Source: Verrucomicrobiales bacterium
Lineage (GTDB): Bacteria > Verrucomicrobiota > Verrucomicrobiia > Verrucomicrobiales > DEV007
Reading direction: 5' to 3'
DNA length: 64,000 bases
Assembly (NCBI GenBank): GCA_029233965.1
Contig: JARGOP010000002.1
Coordinates: forward strand, 1 to 64,000
The notes beneath the pieces were generated by a model. The model had not been told where the DNA came from, did no database searches, and saw only the letters and a program-made list of their open reading frames with translations. Below are positions 8,472-16,218 of the stretch, in pieces. Within the stretch, counting starts at the first letter, position 1. Every line of letters begins with the position of its first letter. The translations under genes and the position numbers were made by a program.

Positions 8472-10817
8472 ATGAAGGAAAGAAAATCATTGCTGACTCA
8501 GAGCATTCCCTGCCCCAAATGTGGTCACCGGGAATACCAGAACGGAGCCAATGAAGGACAAACGGTGACATGTTCTCAATGCCAATCCTCAATTCCAATT
8601 CATCCGGAACCAGGAAACGGCAAAACCCCGAGCCCTGCGACTCGATCGTCGTTTATTGCCCCCGGAATTGTATGTTTGATCGCCGGCGTTCTTTCGGTCG
8701 TCGTCGGTGTGATCTTTCTTTTTCTGGTCGCATCGGGAGGATTCGGTTTGTTCCTCACTCCGTTGTTTGTCGGCTTCTTCAAACTTCTATTCTTCGTCCT
8801 TCCCGTTTTTTTGTTGATCGCGTCTGGGATTCCAGCTCTGATTGCTTTCGCACGGAGTGAGCCCCGCAAAGTCAGCGCATTGATTGTGCCGATCATCTCG
8901 ATCGTTTGGATCAACTTCCTCGTTAGTGTTGGAGATAGTGCATCGCCGCCAGGGAAAAAAAGTGGAGGTGAAAAGGTATCAATCGCTGAGGGAATTGAAT
9001 TGGGATTCGAGAAGAAACACTTTGGCCCCTTTGGTCTTGAGTTCCACAATCGTCCTTACCTCCGATTCCACACCAAGAAGGTGCCACTTCGATGGCTCTC
9101 ACTTCCGGAGAACATGGAGCTCTGGAAAGACTACCAGGTGAAGTTTTATGAATCCGAAGAGCACGGCGACGGTAAGGTATTGGTCGCTTCGAGCGCAGAT
9201 TTCAGTGAAGAGGAGTACTTTGAGTTTTTCAAGTTGCTCCAGCTTCATCGCGACGAAGTCACTGATGCAATCGACAACCTGAAAACCTCAGTGCCTAATG
9301 TGCCTCAGAGTGACGTGGCTCCTTTTCGGGATCATGTTGGAATCGTCCTCGGAGAAAAGAGGCGTTTTCATTCCGATCCTCCCGGATACCTGTTTGAGGT
9401 CAGTATGGATGGAAATCTCAGGGCCGAAGTGTGGACCTCGGGGGGTGGCGGTAAAGTCACCGGCATTGGAGGCGGCGGGTTCCCGGGGCATTTAGTCGTG
9501 GAGGATGGTGAACTGGTTCTGTTGATGTTGAAGTCCGATGCCCCATCGAAGAAGGGGAGAGATATGGAGTTTTACCGAAATTTGATTCGCTCAGATGCGG
9601 CCCCTAACGAACTGTCTGCGGATTGGAATGGGCCGGAAGCTGTCCGCCTCGATGAGTTTGCCGAAGTGCGGGAGATCAGCCTGAGAGAGTCCCTCATGCT
9701 TTACGAATGGGAGCTTTCTACCTGGGGGAGTCGCACACTTCGATTCGATCGATCAGGGGGGGTATCTTCAAACGGAGAGCTCTGGGGACGATGGTCGATC
9801 CCTGAAGGTGAACTGCTCATGCTCGAGCCCGGGGGGACAGCGCCGGTTCGATTTGACGAAGAAGTCAATCCAACTCACCTGGCCGGTTGGGGCAGGTATG
9901 CTCGTGTTCGGTTGCTGCGGGGCTCGAATCTGAAATTTCTGCAGAGCAGAGAAAAAAGTGGAGAAAATCATCGGCAACAGCAGCTCGCTGCGGGGCAGTT
10001 GCCTCCTGAGCCGAAAGAATCGACTTCGAGTTTCCCTCAGTCCGGGAAGCCTTTTGAAAATGCATTGAAGATGAAGTTTGTTCCTGTTCCAAAGACACAG
10101 GAGTCTGATTCGGCGATTCTTTGTGCGGAAACTGAAACCACTCGCGGAGAGTTTCAGAAATTCCTCGATACGGCGGCCTTTGAGTTCGAAAAACTGGGAG
10201 AGGGGCGGGCGCGAACGCATCCCATTATTGGAGTCACCTGGGATGACGCCAACGCCTTTTGCGAGTGGCTGACGGAAGTGGGAATTCTTTCTGGAAAACT
10301 GGCTCCGGGGCAATGCTATCGATTGCCTACTGATCACGAGTGGAGTCGTGCTGCGGGAATTGCCAACCGCGAGGCCCCGGACCTTTCTCCCAAGCAGAAA
10401 TCCAGGAAATTGCCGGGGGTTTTTCTGTGGGGAGACAGCTGGCCACCGCCGCAGGGCGCGGGTAATTTTTCCGGAGAAGAGCTCTCCGTAGTCCCGGGAA
10501 AGAAGGTGATCGAAGGTTTTAATGATGGATTTCGAGTCACATCGCCAGTTCGGAGCTTTGAGCCGAACGGGCTCGGCATCTACGATCTGGCAGGAAATCT
10601 TTGGGAATGGTGTCAGGATGACTTTGATATAGGTGGAACCCGAAAGGTCCTGCGGGGAGGGTCTTATATCCAGGCCCGTCAACTCGAGGCGGCCACACGC
10701 AAACCCAGTGAACCAGATCGGAAGATTGATCATTACGGATTTCGTTGTGTGCTTGATCTGGGGGAGGCCCGGGGAGACTTTGACGAGCCAATCCCGGCTC
10801 CAGTTGAGGAGAACTAA
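8472..10817 (+). CDS. Zinc-ribbon membrane protein with C-terminal FGE-sulfatase (SUMF1) fold
   Basis: The 781-residue product starts with a zinc ribbon (Cys14, Cys17, Cys34, Cys37). Several hydrophobic segments follow between about residues 63 and 160. Next comes a long soluble region with GGGGKVTGIGGGGF and a WGRWSIPEGELLMLEP element. The C-terminal FGE/SUMF1-type domain (about residues 530-770) has VTWDDANAFCEWL, YRLPTDHEWSRAAG, GNLWEWCQD, VLRGGSY and YGFRC. Genuine formylglycine-generating enzymes carry two catalytic cysteines just after RGGS. Here the stretch reads RGGSYIQARQLEAATR with no Cys, so this domain is probably a non-catalytic C-type-lectin-like fold. The protein may be a surface or regulatory adaptor. 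Its substrate is unknown. Confidence 0.8.
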   Translation: MKERKSLLTQSIPCPKCGHREYQNGANEGQTVTCSQCQSSIPIHPEPGNGKTPSPATRSSFIAPGIVCLIAGVLSVVVGVIFLFLVASGGFGLFLTPLFVGFFKLLFFVLPVFLLIASGIPALIAFARSEPRKVSALIVPIISIVWINFLVSVGDSASPPGKKSGGEKVSIAEGIELGFEKKHFGPFGLEFHNRPYLRFHTKKVPLRWLSLPENMELWKDYQVKFYESEEHGDGKVLVASSADFSEEEYFEFFKLLQLHRDEVTDAIDNLKTSVPNVPQSDVAPFRDHVGIVLGEKRRFHSDPPGYLFEVSMDGNLRAEVWTSGGGGKVTGIGGGGFPGHLVVEDGELVLLMLKSDAPSKKGRDMEFYRNLIRSDAAPNELSADWNGPEAVRLDEFAEVREISLRESLMLYEWELSTWGSRTLRFDRSGGVSSNGELWGRWSIPEGELLMLEPGGTAPVRFDEEVNPTHLAGWGRYARVRLLRGSNLKFLQSREKSGENHRQQQLAAGQLPPEPKESTSSFPQSGKPFENALKMKFVPVPKTQESDSAILCAETETTRGEFQKFLDTAAFEFEKLGEGRARTHPIIGVTWDDANAFCEWLTEVGILSGKLAPGQCYRLPTDHEWSRAAGIANREAPDLSPKQKSRKLPGVFLWGDSWPPPQGAGNFSGEELSVVPGKKVIEGFNDGFRVTSPVRSFEPNGLGIYDLAGNLWEWCQDDFDIGGTRKVLRGGSYIQARQLEAATRKPSEPDRKIDHYGFRCVLDLGEARGDFDEPIPAPVEEN

Positions 10818-10877
10818 GTTTCCGTCTGACCTTCTCCCGCGCAACTCAACCTCCGACCTGATCCAGAAAAACTGGAC

Positions 10878-11132
10878 ATGCCAAAAATAAAGTTCCGCCT
10901 CAGAATAGAGAGCAGAACGAATGAAGAGAAGATCATCAGCATCCATCGGGAAGCCGATGGCGAAAGCACGGTGAAGACCATGTGCGCGAAGCACAACTTT
11001 GGCGGCATGGATGTCGATGAGGCCCGACGACTGCGAGCGCTGGAGGACGAGAACGGTCGACGGAAGCCTCTTGTCGCGGATTTGTCCGTGCAGAACCAGA
11101 TCCTCAAGGAGGTAAACTCAAAAAAATGGTGA
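10878..11132 (+). pseudogene. IS3-family orfA remnant with internal deletion
   Basis: The 84-codon frame keeps the IS3 OrfA start (EEKIISIHREADGESTVKTMCAKHN) and end (GGMDVDEARRLRALEDENGR, then LSVQNQILKEVNSKKW). Between them the second helix of the HTH (normally an ISEATFYRWKRK-like stretch) is missing in frame, so DNA binding is probably lost. No orfB can be found downstream, so the element is dead. It lies in the same accessory stretch as the ISKra4 remnant. Confidence 0.8.
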
Positions 11133-11677
11133 GCTCGGTGATCACTTTCGTCGGCGAGTGGCCTCTCGTCCGTTTCGTGATTTGCTTCGCTCTGGACTTA
11201 AACTTCTTTTGGTTTTCGCCCATGCCGGGCACACACAAGCCGTCGCAATCAACTCGTTACTCGCTACGAGTCGATTGACTTTCCTGATGTGAATCTCTAC
11301 CCTGCAATCACGTTTCCTTATCGGGCTGGGATCTCTTTGACTTTGATATGGAAACCTTCCAGCGCCAGAGCGGGGTGCCGTCGCTCACGTTGACGCAGAT
11401 GATGTTCCCGCATCCGTTGCCGGGATAGAAGGCACGACGGCAATCGACCGATTCCAGCGAAGGATTGCTCATCGATCTGTCCCTCAATTTCAGATCGCCG
11501 ATTACTTCGCCACCCACCTCCCAAGACGGGCGACGTGGAGGCAAAACCGGTGTCGAAGTCCCGGAAACCTCTCCAACACTGGATCGCGAGAGGAGTTTCG
11601 CGGCGGGTAAAAAATATTTGAAGTCGGAGAATGCCACGAACCGGTCCCGGGGTCTTCCGGATCGGCGGGGTAGATCC
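11133..11677. other. Gene-poor stretch after IS3 remnant
   Basis: About 545 bp lie between the orfA remnant and ispG. I see no full gene and no orfB. On the minus strand a short piece near 11310-11440 reads NIICVNVSDGTPLWRWKVS, which resembles one blade of a PQQ-type beta-propeller. It could be the relic of such a gene, but it is too short to be sure. Confidence 0.4.
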
Positions 11678-13471
11678 TTAATCCCCAATCTCCGCCACCT
11701 CGAGCGGTGCATCGATCCAGCGGTCGTGCTCCTTGATGAGATCAATGAGCTGATCGACTGCTTCGTCCTCCGGAATGTTGAACTTCACCGCTTCTTTGCC
11801 GACGTAGAGATTGATCTTGCCGGGGGCGCCTCCCACGTAGCCGAAATCGGCGTCGGCCATTTCGCCGGGACCGTTGACGATGCAACCCATCACGGCGATG
11901 CGGACGCCTTTGAGGTGCCCGGTCGCTTCGCGGATTTTCTGCGTCGTGGACTGCAGGTTGAAGAGAGTCCGGCCGCAGCTCGGGCAGGCGACGTAGTCGG
12001 TTTTGAAAATGCGGGCGCCGCTTGCCTGGAGAATGTTGTAGGAAAGGCGGAGGGACTGTCCGGGAGCCTGCTCGCCCTGGACGAGAATGGCGTCTCCGAT
12101 CCCGTCGCAGATGAGGGAGCCGAGGTTCATGCTCGCGTTGAGCATGGTTCGCTGAAAGTCGGCTTCGGGATCAGTGGAAGGATGAAGCGTGTCCTTGAGA
12201 AGAATGGGGTGCTTCGGATCGACCCTCGCCGCGAGGAGGCGAAAGGCGGAAATGACAGGGAGCTCGAGACCGTCGGCGACGGTGATCAATTGAGGTTCGG
12301 TCATCGTGTTCAGCTCCGCGATGGCCGCTGTGTCGAGCGGATCGATCTCGCGGACGCCGGATTGTTCGATGACGATCTCGGGTTGGAAGTCCCCCATCTT
12401 CGCGAGCTTATGCGCGACAGCGTTCCACTTTTCCTGGGTCGTGAAAACGCGGATCGTTTCGTCGCCGCCGAGGGCGAGCCCCATGACGTCGATTTTCTCT
12501 GAGGCGCGGCGTTCGTATTCGAAAGGGTTCCAGGGCACGTCGTCCCAGCTCAGGTCAGCTTTGATGGGCTTTTGTTGGCGGAGTTCTTCGATGAGCTCAA
12601 CGAGGGCGCGGGCGACGGGGATTTCGTAGATGGCGTCTTCGGTTAGGCTGACGCGCACGGTGTCGCCGATACCGTCTGCAAGAAGGGAGCCGATGCCGAT
12701 CGCGCTCTTGATACGGCCATCCTCGCCGTCGCCGGCTTCGGTGACGCCGAGGTGGATCGGGTAGTTCCAGTCGTCGCCTTCGCTGGCGAGTCGGGCAATG
12801 AGGAGGCGGTAGGCCTCGATCATGACCTTGGGGTTGCTCGCCTTCATCGAGAAGACAAAATTGTGGTAGTCGTGGCTCCTCGCGATGTTCGCGAACTCGA
12901 GCGCGCTCTCGACCATGCCGAGGGGCGTATCGCCGAAGCGGTTCATGATGCGGTCGCTCAAGGAACCGTGGTTCGTCCCGATGCGCATCGCGACACCGCG
13001 TTTTTTCGCTTCGAGGACGAGCGGGGAAAAGGCCTCATCGATCCGGCCGAGCTCTTCGGCGTATTCCTCGTCTGTGTATTCGAGGACGACGAATTTCTTC
13101 TTGTCCGCGTAGTTGCCGGGATTGACGCGGACTTTCTCGACCCACTTGACCGCTTCCATCGCGGCGTCGGGTTTGAAATGGATGTCGGCGACGACGGGGA
13201 CGTCGCTCCCTTTCGCGCGGATTCCGGCGAGGATGTGCTCGAGATTTTCCGCAATCTTCCGTGTCTGGGCGGTGACGCGGATGATCTCGCACCCTGCCTC
13301 GACGAGGCCCATCGCTTCTTCGATGCAGGCTTCGGCCTCACGGGTATCACTCGTGAGCATGGACTGGACGCGGATCGGATTGTCACCACCCAGCCCGACG
13401 GGACCCACCCCGACAGAGCGGGCGGGGCGTCTTGAGATATTCAGAGGAGAGGGAGAATAAGGGCGGCTCAT
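11678..13471 (-). CDS. ispG: 4-hydroxy-3-methylbut-2-en-1-yl diphosphate synthase (long form)
   Basis: IspG (GcpE) converts 2-C-methyl-D-erythritol 2,4-cyclodiphosphate to HMBPP in the MEP isoprenoid pathway, using a [4Fe-4S] cluster. The N-terminal TIM barrel is visible (NPIRVQSMLTSDT, VPVVADIHFKPDAA, RIGTNHGSLSDRI). The cluster ligands sit in the C-terminal part: Cys496 and Cys499 in ACPSCGRT and Cys530 in MGCIVNGPGE. At 597 residues it is the long type with an inserted middle domain, as in plants, Chlamydiae and Bacteroidota, not the roughly 370-residue E. coli type. Its start overlaps the rseP stop as ATGA, so the two are translationally coupled, with ispG second. Confidence 0.97.
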   Translation of the reverse strand: MSRPYSPSPLNISRRPARSVGVGPVGLGGDNPIRVQSMLTSDTREAEACIEEAMGLVEAGCEIIRVTAQTRKIAENLEHILAGIRAKGSDVPVVADIHFKPDAAMEAVKWVEKVRVNPGNYADKKKFVVLEYTDEEYAEELGRIDEAFSPLVLEAKKRGVAMRIGTNHGSLSDRIMNRFGDTPLGMVESALEFANIARSHDYHNFVFSMKASNPKVMIEAYRLLIARLASEGDDWNYPIHLGVTEAGDGEDGRIKSAIGIGSLLADGIGDTVRVSLTEDAIYEIPVARALVELIEELRQQKPIKADLSWDDVPWNPFEYERRASEKIDVMGLALGGDETIRVFTTQEKWNAVAHKLAKMGDFQPEIVIEQSGVREIDPLDTAAIAELNTMTEPQLITVADGLELPVISAFRLLAARVDPKHPILLKDTLHPSTDPEADFQRTMLNASMNLGSLICDGIGDAILVQGEQAPGQSLRLSYNILQASGARIFKTDYVACPSCGRTLFNLQSTTQKIREATGHLKGVRIAVMGCIVNGPGEMADADFGYVGGAPGKINLYVGKEAVKFNIPEDEAVDQLIDLIKEHDRWIDAPLEVAEIGD

Positions 13472-14949
13472 GCCGGGTCTTTTTCGAGGGGTAGGAATCG
13501 GGTTTCCTTCGGCGGGGCTGCGCCGTTATCCCCTTCCGGAACCCGGTCTCCCACATCTTTGAGAGTCACAAAGGCCATGAACCCTAAGAGGAAGAGGACA
13601 AAGGCAGTCTGAACGACTTCGAGGACTTTGAATGGGATGGGACGCTTTCTGACCCATTCCACGGTCGCCATCACAATATGGCCACCATCGAGAACGGGAA
13701 AGGGCAGCATGTTGAGAATCGCGAGGTTCACGTTGAGAAGAACGCTAAACCAGAGTGCGAGACGCCAGCCTTCCTCGTGCTGAAAGAGATCATAGTAGAG
13801 TCCCATGATCCCGACCGGTCCGCTGAGGTGACCGGCGCTGACGTCGGACTTTGGAGAAAAGACCGCCCCGAGCGTTTTCACGATCGAGTTAAAACTGTTC
13901 ACGACCTGGGTGATCGGGTTTTCACGGACGAGGGTGCGGATGCCCTCGGCGTCCCAGACAACACCGAGCAACGGCTTTTCGCCGCCGACTTCAGGAACTC
14001 GCGGGATAATCTCCGTCTTCACCTCTTCGCCGTTGCGAAGGAGGGTGAGGGAGACGGTTTCTCCGCTTTTCCAGTCGTATTCGCCGACCTCCCGTGGTGT
14101 CGAGACCGCCGTGTCGTTGATCGCTTTGATCACGTCAGCGGCTTCGAGACCGGCGGCCTCTGCGGGGCTGTTTTCAAGAACACGACCGACGACGGGCGAT
14201 ACCTGAGGGTAGACTCCGATCGTGCGGAGGGGGGGGCGCTTGCTGACATAAGTCCACGTTTTCCTGAGCCAGCCTCCGTCGACTTCGACCGCTTCGGCCT
14301 CAGCGGGTCGTTTCACGGTGACCGTCATTTCCCCCACACCGGGACGGACGAGGTCGACTTCGATGTCGTCGTTCTCGCTCGAAATGATGGTCCACATGAT
14401 CGAGCTGTTCATGCCCTGAAAGCGTTCGACCTGCTTTCCATCCACAAAGGTGATCGTGTCACCGGGCTTGAGGCCCGCTTTTTCGGCGGGGGAATTTTCG
14501 ACGATACCGCCGATCGTGGTCGTGCCCACGGACTCGGAGACCGGCTTCTTCACGGCCCAGACGACGACGGCGAAGGCAACCGCGAGGAGAAAGCTGAAGA
14601 GGGGTCCGGCGACCGCAACAATGATTTTGTCGAGCGGGGTGATCGGAGGAAGATCTTTGGCGGGGGATTCGCCCTCTTCGACGCTGCCCTCGATCGCTTC
14701 CATCGGGGCCATTTGCGGAAGGGAGACAAAACCACCGGCGGGGATCGAGCCAAGTCCATACTGCACGCCGTTGTAGGTTTTCTTCCAGATCGGCTTGCCG
14801 AACCAGATCTGAAAACGGTCAATGTAGAGCCCGCGCCAGCGTCCTGCGAGGAAGTGCCCCCACTCGTGAACGATGATCATGAGGTTGAACACCATGAGCA
14901 CGAGAAAAATGATGCCGATAAACCGGAGAATTGAGATAAGGATTTCCAT
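13468..14949 (-). CDS. rseP: RIP site-2 metalloprotease
   Basis: Inner-membrane zinc protease of the RseP/S2P family, which cuts within membrane segments of anti-sigma factors or signal peptides. The first membrane helix has HEWGHF (His28, Glu29, His32), and the C-terminal helix has PVLDGGH (Asp421), the third zinc ligand. Two PDZ domains lie between them (VENSPAEKAGLKPGDTI near residue 150 and LENSPAEAAGLEAADVI near residue 255). At 493 residues it is slightly longer than E. coli RseP. In many bacteria dxr precedes rseP; here ispG follows it with a 4-bp overlap, so the link to the MEP pathway is kept by a different gene. The 170 bp to dtd is a divergent promoter region. Confidence 0.95.
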   Translation of the reverse strand: MEILISILRFIGIIFLVLMVFNLMIIVHEWGHFLAGRWRGLYIDRFQIWFGKPIWKKTYNGVQYGLGSIPAGGFVSLPQMAPMEAIEGSVEEGESPAKDLPPITPLDKIIVAVAGPLFSFLLAVAFAVVVWAVKKPVSESVGTTTIGGIVENSPAEKAGLKPGDTITFVDGKQVERFQGMNSSIMWTIISSENDDIEVDLVRPGVGEMTVTVKRPAEAEAVEVDGGWLRKTWTYVSKRPPLRTIGVYPQVSPVVGRVLENSPAEAAGLEAADVIKAINDTAVSTPREVGEYDWKSGETVSLTLLRNGEEVKTEIIPRVPEVGGEKPLLGVVWDAEGIRTLVRENPITQVVNSFNSIVKTLGAVFSPKSDVSAGHLSGPVGIMGLYYDLFQHEEGWRLALWFSVLLNVNLAILNMLPFPVLDGGHIVMATVEWVRKRPIPFKVLEVVQTAFVLFLLGFMAFVTLKDVGDRVPEGDNGAAPPKETRFLPLEKDPA

Positions 14950-15119
14950 GAAGGGGGGCTAGAGAGAGAAATACCGCTCGGAAAGGAACAATGCTATGAA
15001 TCAATACGAACGAAAGGGCGCGAATATAGCACCGTGGAGCGAAGAGGCAAAATCTAGTAATTACTGAATTTATACGGAACTGTTGTGACCAAAACACAAA
15101 GAGAGAAGAGTAAGTTGAG

Positions 15120-15572
15120 ATGAGGGTGCTGCTGCAACGAGTGAGTGACGCTTCCGTGACGATCGGAGGCATTGAGAAGAGTCGGATTGGGTCAGGGATG
15201 CTGCTTCTTCTGGGGATCGAGCAGGAGGACAATGAGGACGATATTGACTGGCTGGTGCGGAAACTGATTACGTTGCGGATCTTTGAAGATGACGAAGGGA
15301 AGATGAACCGTTCGATCATGGATACGGACGGAGAGGCGCTTGTGGTCAGTCAGTTCACCCTGCATGCCCGGGTCAAAAAAGGGACCCGCCCCAGCTTCGA
15401 GCGGGCGGCCCGGCCTGAGGTGGCCATTCCGCTCTACGGGAAGTTTGTCGCGACGCTTGAGAGTGAACTCGGGAAAACGGTCCCGACGGGAGAGTTCGGA
15501 GCGATGATGGAGGTTTCTCTCACCAACGATGGTCCTGTCACGATCTGGATCGATTCGCGTAACCGGGAGTAA
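15120..15572 (+). CDS. dtd: D-aminoacyl-tRNA deacylase
   Basis: This 150-residue protein has the normal Dtd length. It hydrolyses D-amino acids (and Gly from tRNA-Ala) mischarged on tRNA. The family motifs SQFT (residues 77-80) and GPVT (138-141) are present and form the active site at the dimer interface. A purine-rich GAGAAGAG stretch lies about 10 nt before the ATG. The 3' end overlaps the convergent rhombosortase gene by 35 bp. Confidence 0.97.
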   Translation: MRVLLQRVSDASVTIGGIEKSRIGSGMLLLLGIEQEDNEDDIDWLVRKLITLRIFEDDEGKMNRSIMDTDGEALVVSQFTLHARVKKGTRPSFERAARPEVAIPLYGKFVATLESELGKTVPTGEFGAMMEVSLTNDGPVTIWIDSRNRE

Positions 15573-16194
15573 GGCCCTTCCGCGGAGTTCCGAAGAATTT
15601 CACAAGAGTCCAGAGCTTCGAGCTTCCCGCGAGCAGTCCGCACACCATCCCGCTGAGGTGAGCGGAAGTGGCGGGAATGAAATCATTTTCAGCCCGCTCG
15701 ACGAACAAGGTGTCGCCGGTGAGCAGTTCGAAGGTAGTTTTCCCGAGAAAGCCGGCGAGTCCGATCATCGCGAGGTAGCGAACCGGGGGGCCCTGCCGCC
15801 ACAAGCCGGCGACGATGAGACCAAAGAGAGCGGAATCGATTCCGGACAAGCCGCGATAGCTTTCGAATTGCGGGTGAAACAGCATGATCTCCAGCGAAAT
15901 GACGAGGGCGGAAAGGACGAGGCAGATCAGGAGCCTCCCCGGCACGAGGCGGATTGCGGCGATTCCCAACCCGAGGAAAGCGACGACGTCCCAGAGAAGA
16001 TGATCCCACGACCAGTGGGTGAGATGGCCGGTGAAAGCGGTCGCCACCTTCAGAGGAAAGGTGGCGGAGCGCCTCCATTGAAGAGCCTCCCCGAGGTCGG
16101 GGAGGCTCTGAATGACAACGGAAAGGGAGGCCAGCACGAACAGGGTCACCCCTTCGAAAACGGGTCGCCTCCAGATCGGAAGTTGAGTGTTCAT
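15538..16194 (-). CDS. Rhombosortase (rhomboid-family sorting protease)
   Basis: The 218-residue protein has about six membrane segments. FTGHLTHWSWDHLLWDVVAF (residues 54-73) matches the rhomboid membrane-helix 2 region. The catalytic serine is Ser117 in YRGLSGID, and the catalytic histidine is His179 in TSAHLSGM. This compact layout fits the rhombosortase branch, which processes GlyGly-CTERM proteins, better than general rhomboids. The next gene on the same strand, 24 bp upstream of it, encodes a VIT/VWA protein with exactly such a Gly-rich hydrophobic Arg tail, so the two are probably a dedicated pair. The last 11 codons overlap dtd on the other strand. Confidence 0.88.
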   Translation of the reverse strand: MNTQLPIWRRPVFEGVTLFVLASLSVVIQSLPDLGEALQWRRSATFPLKVATAFTGHLTHWSWDHLLWDVVAFLGLGIAAIRLVPGRLLICLVLSALVISLEIMLFHPQFESYRGLSGIDSALFGLIVAGLWRQGPPVRYLAMIGLAGFLGKTTFELLTGDTLFVERAENDFIPATSAHLSGMVCGLLAGSSKLWTLVKFFGTPRKGLTPGYANRSRS

Positions 16195-16218
16195 GGATTA
16201 ACCTCCGCAGGGGAAGAA

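Noticed and set aside
11308-11745. Minus-strand frame with a PQQ-propeller-like end (DGTPLWRWKVS)
   Set aside because: It starts inside ispG, and only about 20 residues look protein-like. Too short to call a gene or a firm pseudogene.
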